Shown here: piece by piece, positions 10,701 through 20,429 of the stretch
Layout of the letters: the number at the start of each line of letters is the position of its first letter
How positions within the stretch are numbered: position 1 is the stretch's first letter
Source: Candidatus Opimibacter skivensis
GTDB lineage: Bacteria > Bacteroidota > Bacteroidia > Chitinophagales > Saprospiraceae
Reading direction: 5' to 3'
NCBI GenBank assembly: GCA_016721905.1
Contig: JADKHH010000009.1
Location: 1-64,000, forward strand
DNA: 64,000 nucleotides
Notes under the pieces: model-generated
Seen by the model: only the letters and a program-made list of their open reading frames with translations
Database searches by the model: none
Told to the model about the DNA's origin: nothing
Translations under genes and position numbers: made by a program

Positions 10701-10996
10701 TCATCAGTTTCATCAATGTCTTCTTTTGGAAATGGTGTAAGAGCAAAGCTCCCCGGTATGTACCAATGCGTAAGTTCCTGTGTAAGACTTTCATGATATT
10801 TTGCATCGAGCAATGCCGGAAGGCCATCACGATTAAGCGTTTCAATCAACTCATCGGTAAAGGGATGATAGTGCGTGGAAAACTTATACTTAATATTACG
10901 CCTGGGTTTTCTTTGTAAAACCCAGCCTTTATATTTTTCTGACACAGTAGCCAGTTGTACTATTGATGTAGTGTGAAAATTAGTTTTTGAAGCCAT
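7703..10996 (-). CDS. Tc toxin subunit A, C-terminal gene (pore/TcB-binding part)
   Basis: About 1098 residues in three frames (10996-9683, 9779-8484, 8548-7703). The ATG at 10996 (MASKTNFHTT) follows the stop of the upstream TcA gene by ~32 bases, so TcA is naturally split here, as in TcaA/TcaB- or YenA1/YenA2-type loci. Family hallmarks are WELFFHAPLTVAVHLS, KWFHFIFDPT, YLAYQLNVVMKYLDNLI, FKIRHCMNIEGIVRQLP and, across the last joint, ELPEWLYDMDSP then RRIKTIAVSIPCITGP. These form the helical channel region and the C-terminal TcB-binding domain, which oligomerises and injects the TcC toxin through the target membrane. Breaks near 9700 and 8505 are each repaired by one base (for example CC to CCC near 9710). 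Last gene of the operon. Confidence 0.9.
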
Positions 10997-11028
10997 GATG
11001 ACAAAGTTAAAAATGTTCAGTTTGAATT

Positions 11029-14000
11029 TTATCTTGTTGTTATATGCTTACCGGCAGTGCCAAATTCAACGCCATTGAAAATGAAGCTTTCCTCAGTCGC
11101 AAGCATTTTTGTATAGTTTTTATTTATATCTACATGATATTGCTCCATTCCCATGGATTGCTTACGAAGTCGCCTTCCTGATCATTTCACCCGGCGGCCA
11201 ACCCTTAATGGGTTTTTCCACCAACTCTGGAATGCGTACACGAATAGAAACTTCTGCAATTGGGTAATAGCCATCAAACCTCCAGATGGGAATAAACAAA
11301 TCCTCATCGGGCTTTATGAAAAAATTACTGTGTTCATCTGCATAAGAAATGGGCGCTTCAAACTGGTTTTCTACAGGGTGCCATGTGGGTAAAATGGCAA
11401 ACCCATCTGTAAGCATATTTTTTTTGGTCAATACATTTTCTGTTACTTCGGTTTTATTTGCTCCTGAAGGCTGCTTTACATTTACCCTGAAAACTTTATC
11501 CGGCATTAAGAAATTGGTGTTAAATAAATCAACCGACTGCCCTGAACCAACATAAGGATTGAAAAATGTAATATTGAGGTTGTCTCTTACCTTATTATAA
11601 AGCACATTATCATCCTCATATCTTAAATAAGGAGCTGCATTTTTTGACGTAAATGTGAATACGTCATTTGCTTTTGTGTTTGATCCAACACTTGACCCTC
11701 TATACCTAAATAGAAAACAACTCGTTCCCTGAATTTCCCCGCAGGATTTTCAACCTTTTCAATCCTGCCATAAACCAATAAAGTATTACTGTCGAATCTG
11801 CCCAGGTTATTAATGGTCATTGATCGCTTTAAGTCAGTTGATTTTGGCGATGTCCATTTACCTTTGTAATATTCACCCCAGCACATATTTACCTCAACAT
11901 TTATTCTTGCATTTGTACCCAGTTGTTCATTACGCATACTTTCCGCAGATTTATTGGTGGCAACCATCGCAGGCTTTTCCAAAGTATTCAGCCAGAAAAC
12001 GAATAATCTTTTTCGCCATACAATCGGGAAGATATGTTCACCTTCAATGTTAAGGCTTACTTTTTCCCATGCCGTCCAGTAACCATATTCGTACCTGCGA
12101 TAATAATATTGACGGGTGTTACCATTGGTTCGGCCAAACACGTGCAGGATATCATCATACTGGTTATTAGCTATGTTCTCTTCAAGGAATGTTCCCACCA
12201 TTTCAAGCTTAGAGATATCATCCAGCTTTTTCAGGTAACTGAGGAAGGCCAGCTCCGCAGATTCATCTGTTACCTCGCCCTGCAGCAATTCACCTTCAAA
12301 TTCTTTGAAAATAGAAGACTTGCTGTCTCTCAGTTCGGGCTCCAGCCAGTTTTCAGGGAACAGAAATACTTTCCGGTTAGCCTCCCAAACCCTGTATCGT
12401 TTCATCCATGCCCAATGTTCTGCTTTGATAGATGCCGGGTCAACAAGTGGTTCCAGATTTATTAAACAACGCTGTATAAATAATTGCAGTGTGGAAAGTG
12501 CAAGCCGTATTCTTGAGGTTTTCATACAGGCATCCATTTCTACATCTACTAAAAAATATTCATAAAGCTTGTCTGAATTAATAATTTCAGGAGAAGGCCT
12601 ACTGTATTGAAGGATATAACTAACTAGCGCATCTCTTAATAAATTGCGAATAGGATCACTCACTGTTTGCATGGTCTCCAGCCAGGATGCTTCAGTAACA
12701 TTTTCCTTTATCTTGTCTTTAATGCCGGCAACCAAATCATAAGATGGGTCATTGGTAATCCATGTTTCAACCAACGCCGCAGGGTAACCAATTGTGTAAA
12801 TAAGGTTCATAGCACTCATGACTTTTTGCAACACACTTAGTTTCGAAATATCTGCACGGTTAAATGCAAAATGAGCAAGCACCTGGGAAAGATCCGACTC
12901 CTTCCAGAAATTAAAACTTTCCAGCAATAACTGTGCTTGTGCATTTTACTACAGAAGGGTTTTTCAAAACCTGCACCAGGTATTGTCTTCAGGCTCATTC
13001 TCTCCTTTAATGGCATTAAAAAATACCAGCAATTCAATTTTTTTCCAAAGCGCTACAAGGTTTGCAGGAGTAATAGAACCATCTGTATCCAAATCATTTA
13101 AGAAGTTTTTTGTCTCAGTATTTATTGATGAAAAATAATCCAATTCTTCTGCAGTGAATTTGAATAGATTTTGCAATTGAGCCGCTTTTGATAATCGTAT
13201 CAGTGATGTTTTTGCAAAATTCACTTTGTCTCTCAAGTAAACGGATGTACCAGGAATTATTGATTTTGTAATGCCTTTTGTTCTCCACAAAAGTTGAGCC
13301 TCCTCTCCCACTGGCAGGGACGAAAGGGTTAATGATACTGATTTGATAATACCTGTTTTTAAAGAAACAGGCACTGCATTTTTCACTTCTTTATTTGGGC
13401 CAATGGTAATATTATTGACGATGGTTTGCCCATCAACCACCAAAGTAACCACTGTATTTTGCGACGCAGAAACATATAGTAGAAAATCATCACTTACAGG
13501 TACATCTATGTAAAATTATAAGTCTGGTTTTGATCAAACAACAACTTTGCTTCCAGTTGGGTAAAATCATACAGGACAGATTTTGAAGCATCAGCAACAG
13601 ACACTATGTTTTCTTTCCTGTTCGTTAATACTGCAACAGTTTCGGGACTTGATTTTAAAATACCAATCAGCGCCTGCTGCAATCCATTGTTTTGTAAGCT
13701 GGCTTTTAATTCCAGTAAAATGAGCTTGACTAATTTTGCGATTGTGCCGAAGGCGTTGTCTCTGGTATTACGCTATCATAAATTGTTTTAAGTTCAGGCT
13801 GACTATCGCCAAAGGTAGTCAGCTCATTATTGCTACCGGTTGAAATAAGACCAAGGGCAGTTTTAAAATCAGCAATAAAAGTATCCAGGTCCGGCTGAAT
13901 GGTTATGATGTCCATATCGCCCAAAACCAAAGAATCTGCAGCATTCTCCAAAACTGTCCTGGCAGAGGCAGATAGAACCCCTGCATAGGTCAACTCTTTT

Positions 14001-17000
14001 TTAAACGGATCAAAGCCAAGCTTTGCATCAGCAATCAAAACTGGTGCAGGAAGGTTTTCTTCATCCGTAATAAAAAGGCGCCACAAACGTTTTTGTGCCC
14101 AATAACAATCCAAAGAATTCATCCGTTGTTGCGGCATCATATACCAGCAGCATTTTACTTTTTGCAAAATTGAAATCTGCATTATCGGGCGCAACACTGT
14201 TCTCTTTTTCAATTGAATTAATGGTATCCCTGAGTATCTTAATATTCTTCAGTAGCGATTCTTCCTTTGGTGTTAGCTTGCCATTCAAATCATTATGATG
14301 AAGAATATAAGCAAGGTCAACAACTTTTAATGATTGCACCTTTAGTTTTTGTGCAATCATAAAAAGTTTTTGCAGGGATGGTTCATCCGTTTCAAGATCA
14401 TCTGCAAGTGGATCAATGCCCGTGATTGCAGAAAGTTCAGTTAGTTCAGGGATACTCAATTTTAATAACCGTGCGCACTGCTCCTGTCTTAATGCGAAGC
14501 TAATGACCCATCAAGGATCGATAATAAATTGGGGAATTTCTTTTCAGAAAAAGAAAGATGATCAGCCAGTTTTTTGAAATTGGCCAGTCTGTTTAAAAGT
14601 GTCACAAAACATGCATCTATATTAGCTTCAGTAATTTGCGATGATGGCACAGGTAGAAGGGTCTTTAATAAACTATCAATTGTTGCAGTACTCCAACCGG
14701 TTTTCCTGCGTATCCTCAAGAAACGATGAAATTTATGATATGCAATTGAAGTCAAACTATTTGCAGTATTGTCAGGCAAGCTATACTTGAGCTCTACTTC
14801 TGCAAAATTACATTCCGCAGCATCCGGTCCAATATCAGATAGGGTGATCAGCCCCATGATCAATGGTTGATTATCTCTTAACCATGCTTTTACGTCGCCG
14901 CCATAATCTGCCGAAACAATTTCAGCAGGAATGAGTGCATCCATTTCACTGTCGCTGATAGTGCCTGCATAAAATTTCTGCAAATCGGCTAAGCTTACTT
15001 GTAGCTTTTGAAATAGAGGCACCAATGCATAACCTGGGTTAATGAAATTGGTTCTTAATAGTTCAACAAGTTCCTCATAGCTTATGCCAACGGTTCTGCT
15101 AAATGCTTTTCCATTGGCAATGGCAGCATTTAATTGTGCTATGCTATCTCCTGCCGGGCGGCCAAAATACTCCGGTAGATTTTTGAAACTGGTATCTGTC
15201 AGCGTTTTATATTCATCTTCATTTAATGCTAATGCTTCTTTCCTGAAAGATGACGCCGTGGAAAATATTGTCAAAGCATTTTCCAAAGAAAGATCCATGC
15301 CTGGAACAAGAGCCTGAGTATTTCTAAAGGCTGATGAAAAGGAAGGTTGTAAGGATATACTTTTGTTTTCAACAAATCGTATGCTGTCTTCTCCACAAAC
15401 TGAGGCTCTGCAAGTAATTCGGCTTGTTTGGTTTCTTCTGCAACATCATGGCCCTTTAGATTGGTAAGGTCACCATTGAGGATATAATGTTCAAGTATTT
15501 CATTTACGAGGTCAATGTATGGCAATGCCATATTGGTGTTTTCGCAAGTGAGTTGGATGTGCTGAATATCAGGTCTTCTTCCCAGCAACACATCAATGGG
15601 ATTGGATTTTGCATGAGGTACGCCGGCAAGATCAATAAACTCAAGCAATTCAACCATGTAAGCTGCGGGACTTAAAACAGATTTGCAATGATCGCATGAA
15701 CAATAATCCATATTACCAAAAAGCTCCTCAAGTGTTGGGTAGGCAATAGTTTCGTTAACCTTTTTTTCCAGCCTGCCGGTAATGGCATAAATATTCGGCA
15801 TGGCACGATTGGTAATATAAGTTGTAGCAATGCCCAACGAAGCGCTGTAAACCTCACTGGCCTTAGTATAGGTGAGTTCGGCTTGCTTCATATCAGGAAA
15901 CCTTTCGCCATGCGCCATGAGAAATTCGTTCTTTGTGTACTTAGCTATTTGATATGCCGAATGATAGCCAGTATCCGCAAGCGCTGCCAACGCTTCTTCT
16001 GATGGCGTTAGCTGGTAGAGCCTTTCATAAGTTTTAGCTGTGGCTTTAGCTTCGGGGCTTAGCCTTGCAAATCCATCCCAGGTTTTTACTGGGTTTGTCC
16101 CAAGTATATTTTTTGTTTGATTTAATATAAAAAAATTAACAACTTCTTCTTTGGGAATTTGGCTCCCAAGGTTTACTTCATCGCGCTTTATTATCTCTGC
16201 AGCCACTGCTGTGGGATAACTCATTTTACCTGGTTAGCAAGGTGCATGGCATATTCATCGGCGCTGATCTCTGCCGGCTTTTTCCTGGCCTATGATTTTT
16301 TTTCCATTCACTGGCTTTGTACAGGCCGCTTGCTGCCAGTTCTATGTCATTGTTGATTCTAAAATTCTCGTAAAGTTTTTTATCAGGGTTGCATTGTTAG
16401 CAGTAAGAAAACCCAGCCTGCCATCCAATTGTAATTTAGAAACCTGCTCAGTGGAAAAACCTTTTTCTTGCAATGCAGTCCAGAGGGCACCATTATCGCT
16501 ACCCACTTCTTTGTAGGACTGTATAAAAATATCTTTTTGATCATTGTTTAACCGCAGGCTTTAACATCTCGTTCATGTTCGATACAGAAGCAAATGGTTT
16601 ACTGCTTAGCGCATATTTGATGGATTGCGTATTTAAGCTTTTCAGTGTTTCCTGTATATGTCCGGTAGCGGGAATAATGTTCTTTCAATCGCTGTTTTTA
16701 TTGTAGTTTCTGCAACTGTTACCGGCAGAGATTGCAATCCCCTGCAGTTCCCGGAACGCCTGACCTCAGGAGTGCGTAAATATGTGAGGGGGTTATTTTT
16801 ATGATTCACCCAATTGATGCGATGCCACCAGCATTGCGGTAATTCTACCATCCCAGCCTGTCTTATTTGAAAGGTATGTGATGTGATGGGTTTTCTCATC
16901 CTCCTTTAAATCGTTCAATTTTAATTGGCCTAGGTGTGGCTGCACTTCACTCAGCAATGATTCGAATTCAGAAGGCGAAGAGACCTTCTGCGCTGATACC

Positions 17001-17617
17001 ACCACATCCAATGTTTCATTCCGGGTTGCATTATATTTAACCTCCGAATTTGTGAAGTTTCTCTCCTCCCCCTTTCTGTAAGCCCGCACTTCAATATCGG
17101 GATCGCCCTGCCCCAAAGTAATTTTAAACCTGATACTATATTGACCACTTCTGTTGGTGATAGCAACTCCAGCAGCAATATCTCTATCCAGTGTTATGAT
17201 AAATACTTCGACATTGAAATCTCTTAGAGGCGTTCCGTTATTATTACATACTGTTCCACTAACCGTATACATATTCTCTTTTGCATCGTTAGTGGCATCA
17301 AACGCATTCAATTCCTTTAGCAATATATTTAATCTCTTAGCAGTAGCTTCATCCACTACACCGTTGAGACTATCCCTAAGTTGCTGCTGTATTTGAAAAA
17401 TATGCACCAGTGCCTTGGTAGCTTCTCCATAAACTGAATCCATGGACTCCGTTTGCAAAATGCTGGTTAACTTTTCTAATTCTTCAGAAACTGGTCTATT
17501 TGGAGTATCTACGGCTTTAATTACGTCTTTTTGTAAAAGCAACAACAGTCCAGCCTGTAAATTGGCGACTTCTTTTCCCTTCGACTGAGGAAGTATAGGT
17601 GAGGTAATCGGTTGCAT
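11029..17617 (-). CDS. Tc toxin subunit A, N-terminal gene (VRP1 and neuraminidase-like domains), heavily frame-broken
   Basis: About 2196 residues once frames are joined. Open pieces: 17617-16799, 16224-15271, 15298-14489, 14459-14061, 14212-13730, 13452-12964, 12927-11623, 11605-11162, with short pieces between. Domains: a short PG-binding-like helix start (residues 1-100), a carboxypeptidase-regulatory-like sandwich (YTVSGTVCNNNGTPL, ~115-200), the VRP1/TcA helical shell (LFGNMDYCSCDHCKSVLS near residue 630; CENTNMALPYIDLVNEI), and the neuraminidase-like segment (WAWMKRYRVWEANRKVFLF near 1740). The region 16225-16800 needs about seven one-base repairs, which recover IYALLRSGVPGTAGDCNLC and ADEYAMHLANQVK. 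The final stop at 11029 follows FNGVEFGTAGKH. TcA binds the target cell and forms the pre-pore with the following gene. No signal peptide, as usual for Tc proteins. Confidence 0.87.
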
Positions 17618-17697
17618 AGTTTCTAAATTTTAGAGTGTTGGGAGTTTATTATTAAAACCATTTCAAGGATGTTTCTCATTATTTACAGGTTTTCATG

Positions 17698-18748
17698 TTA
17701 TTTGTCTTGGTTGTTGAATAAAGTTTTCAACATTTCATTAACAAGAGTTTGTTTTGATACCAATGCCGAGTATCTGCCATCCTCGGTTATTGCCATAAAA
17801 TTCGCATCACTTCCAAGGCAAACATTGGTTTGTTTTTCATTTGCCCATGTCATATCAATGGCTTGTTTGATAAGAACAGGTTTAAATATCTCATTCAGAC
17901 GGATAATACTAATATGCTTTGATCCTCCAGGCTGCTGTTCTATTTCGCTACCAAGTTCATTTTGTAAGTATTGTTCAGCCAGCAATTCATTAGGTAAGCC
18001 GGTTTGGGTTGAGAAAGCCATCCACGAATGATTTGAGGCGAGACCACTCTTGCATCCAAAGTGGAGGTACAGGTATTTGATAATAGGTATTTGGCGGAAT
18101 CTTCTCCAATGGCCCATATAGCATCCATTGCATTGCCGCAGCCCTTGCAGAATAGAAGGATCTCAAATACTGTTGATCCTCTTTTAATAACTGCTGTAAA
18201 AGATCTTCGGGCTCTGCCCATCCCTGAAAAACCCGTTGCTTCCCTGCTTCATTAGCCACGAAAACTATTTTATCCGGCTTTTTTAGGCGCTCAGCACCTG
18301 AAACTAATACCAACAACCTTGTTTCCCACCATGCATGCCCATCTTCAAGGTCAACTACAACGATACTAGTTGCAGTTGCTTGCTTCAATAATTCAAGTAT
18401 GTTGCTGGTATCGCTATCGGTAACAGGAATACCCGGCACGCCGATATTAGCGGGAATTGTGAATCCCGAAAGTCCTGACTGTTGTACTTTTCCAAAATCA
18501 ATCTTAAAATCTTTGTAGCCAATACTTCCTCCCCTATCAATAATCACGTCAAGAACAGCAAGCAATACCGGCAATAAACTCAGCAACAAAATGCCAAGGA
18601 GAATGGTATTGGTAGATGAATCAGGCGGCCATCCGATGGTTGAACGGAGAATGGATACTATAATTATCAAAACAATTAATAGTATTAGCGAGAAGATGAT
18701 ACTTATCTTGGATTTGTAAGGCCAAAATTTATGGTCTGATTTTTTCAT
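17698..18748 (-). CDS. Membrane-anchored accessory protein between cupin and TcA genes (frame-broken)
   Basis: About 350 residues from two frames: 18748-17990 and 18117-17698, joined near 18000 where NPNRL meets PNELLAEQYLQ. It starts with two membrane helices (IIFSLILLIVLIIIVSIL and LLGILLLSLLPVLLAVLDVII), followed by a long soluble cytoplasmic part with IVVVDLEDGHAWWETRLLVLV and a charged C-terminus. No recognised domain or catalytic motif. Its ATG overlaps the stop of the upstream cupin gene (ATGA at 18745-18748), which implies translational coupling and one operon. The TcA gene starts 80 bases after its stop. A toxin-associated role in assembly, release or self-protection is inferred only from position. 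Confidence 0.65.
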
Positions 18749-19169
18749 ATTAAGTGATTTAATTCATCGAATGTTTCCAATACCCCTTCCACAGGTAATG
18801 CTTCCCTTTTCCCCTCTTCCTCACCTGGCCAGTTGGGTATTGTTGCAATCAAAATGCATAGATTCTCAGTGTCAGTATTTCTGAACTGAAAACTGTTACC
18901 AAGAGGTATGTTGATTGAATCACCTTGCTTAACCTTGATTGGCTCGCCATCATTGACTTCCTTTTGCCACATCTCGCCTTCACCTGAAAGGAAATACCAG
19001 ATTTCTTCAAATGTTTTATGCTTCACCGCCATGGATATTTTACCGACAGGTAAGGTACAGTGGCAAAATCCGCCGGAATTTATTTTTGCCAATAACCTTA
19101 TTTCAGAACCATCTGGTGCGGAAGTAATCGTACTCTTTTCACCTTTATAATTTCAAATAGTGTATTCAT
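18745..19169 (-). CDS. Small cupin-fold protein 2
   Basis: About 141 residues. A single-frame ORF begins at 19092, but the cupin reading continues upstream after one A is added near 19143, giving MNTLFEIIKGEKSTIT then APDGSEIRLLAKI. This makes 19169 the likely start, only 18 bases after cupin 1. Cupin motifs are visible: HKTFEEIWYFLSGEGEMW (motif 1, with metal-ligand-like His/Glu) and GDSINIPLGNSFQFRN (motif 2). Cupins are small beta-barrels that bind sugars or metals or act as epimerases/dioxygenases. The reaction cannot be assigned. Coupled by ATGA overlap to the next gene. Confidence 0.75.
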
Positions 19170-19187
19170 AACATAACTTTGAAGTGC

Positions 19188-19547
19188 CTAATTCGCTTCG
19201 TAATTTTTTATTTCAAATCGTGGAGTACAGATGCACAGAAAAACCAAATCACCGGAACCGATGTTGGTTATTCTCTGGTATGTGTCTTTGGGAATTATCA
19301 CCATATCGCCTTGTTGAACATTGCCAATCACTTTTCCGCCCACTTCCATTTTGCCCGTTCCTGAAAGGATGTAATATTTTTCATCAGTATCTTTAAGCCG
19401 GTGCAAAACTGTAGCTACATTCGGTTTGACCTTGGCTTGTGAAACTGAAACAGTTGGGAACTCGTCCGAATTGACTATCTCTGTAATATAACAGTCCTCT
19501 TCAAAATATTGCTCTGTAAGATTTTGCGCTTTGATAATGGTGTCCAT
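19188..19547 (-). CDS. Small cupin-fold protein 1
   Basis: 119 residues, one uninterrupted frame. Cupin motif 1 is visible as VLHRLKDTDEKYYILSGTG and motif 2 as GDMVIIPKDTYQRITNI, so it is a complete single-domain cupin of normal size. It resembles the neighbouring cupin 2 in architecture and probably arose by an old duplication. It lies 4 bases after the upstream membrane-protein stop (19552), so it is in the toxin operon. Substrate unknown. Two cupins inside a Tc operon are not part of the canonical TcA/TcB/TcC set. Confidence 0.88.
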   Translation of the reverse strand: MDTIIKAQNLTEQYFEEDCYITEIVNSDEFPTVSVSQAKVKPNVATVLHRLKDTDEKYYILSGTGKMEVGGKVIGNVQQGDMVIIPKDTYQRITNIGSGDLVFLCICTPRFEIKNYEAN

Positions 19548-19551
19548 ATCG

Positions 19552-20058
19552 TTAATATTTTATAGTATATCCTAATGAAATAATGCTGATGAGTATGGAT
19601 GGAATTAAATAGATTAAATTACTAACAAACATCTCATTCCTGAATGCGGGCGTTTGGTATGTTGTATTATCCGCATCGCCCGAAATACTTAATAACAATG
19701 TTAGCTTAGTTTGGACATTAGGTCTGCTTTGTTGATGTCATGTAAGCACCAATTGAATAATTTCATTCACGGCAGTAATCACCCTGAATTTCCTTCTTGC
19801 ATAATTGCGGTCAATAAGGAAAGCACCAAATGCAAGCACTATTGAGAAAGAGGAAAGCAAAAGGATATATGGTTTAATAAATTGTATATCAAGACTATTT
19901 TCCAATGCCGCCTTTATAACAAAACCCCAACCTGCAAAAACGAGGGTTAAGTAACCGCTTCGAACCATCCACATCATTTTATCGTATGCATGTATTGCAG
20001 TATTTTTTCCTCCAATTTCGGTGGAAACGAATTTTTCTAAAAAAGTCTCATTGTTCAT
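19552..20058 (-). CDS. Three-helix membrane protein in Tc operon (frame-broken)
   Basis: About 167 residues. The open N-terminal part (20058-19738) has helices around LTLVFAGWGFVIKAAL and ILLLSSFSIVLAFGAFLI, then a basic RNYARRKFR loop and NEIIQLVLT. After one-base repairs near 19735 and 19692 the protein continues as HDINKADLMSKLS and then LLLSISGDADNTTY, ending with a third helix IYLIPSILISIISLGYTI before the stop at 19552. No family recognised. Holin-like size and topology are notable but do not prove that role. It lies between the TcB-TcC gene and the cupins. Confidence 0.6.
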
Positions 20059-20076
20059 GAATCTATTTAAATTTTG

Positions 20077-20238
20077 TCATTCTGATTTATTATTAATTCT
20101 TGTGATATTTCTTGATATCCTTGCACCGGGTGGTTCACCTCTACCAACAAAAGAATAAGTGCCAACAACGCAATCGGCAACAGTATGATGATAAAATCCA
20201 ATCATACCAATAAAATACTCATTTAATTTAAACTCCAC
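20077..20238 (-). CDS. Possible small ORF (~53 residues) after the TcB-TcC gene
   Basis: A GTG-started frame gives VEFKLNEYFIGMIGFYHH, then a VVGTYSFVGRGEPPGA segment, and ends at a TGA 18 bases before the next gene. Its composition is protein-like and the position directly after a polymorphic toxin gene is where immunity genes sit. There is no homology I can name and no convincing ribosome-binding site. Confidence 0.3.
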   Translation of the reverse strand: MEFKLNEYFIGMIGFYHHTVADCVVGTYSFVGRGEPPGARISRNITRINNKSE

Positions 20239-20301
20239 ATCTGTTTGATTTGTTGGTTAATTAATTATAATTTTCAAGTAATTTCTTCTAATTTGCCAGA
20301 T

Positions 20302-20322
20302 ATTATTTTGCAGCAAAATAAT
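20302..20322. other. Perfect 10-bp palindrome in the operon
   Basis: ATTATTTTGC at 20302-20311 pairs with GCAAAATAAT at 20313-20322 around one base. It sits about 110 bases after the TcB-TcC stop in an otherwise non-coding AT-rich stretch (20239-20429). It may be a processing or attenuation hairpin that separates toxin from accessory expression, or an operator. There is no T-tract of terminator quality. Confidence 0.45.
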
Positions 20323-20429
20323 TCCCTAGTAATTCTACTGAGATGATCAAAAATTATAGGAGCCGATTTATAAGAGCGCCTTCGATGATGATCTGTGTTA
20401 TTATTTCTATAAATTATATTCTTGATATT

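Noticed and set aside
12034..12465. 143-residue plus-strand ORF inside TcA
   Set aside because: The minus-strand frame carries the conserved neuraminidase-like segment of TcA; this is a shadow.
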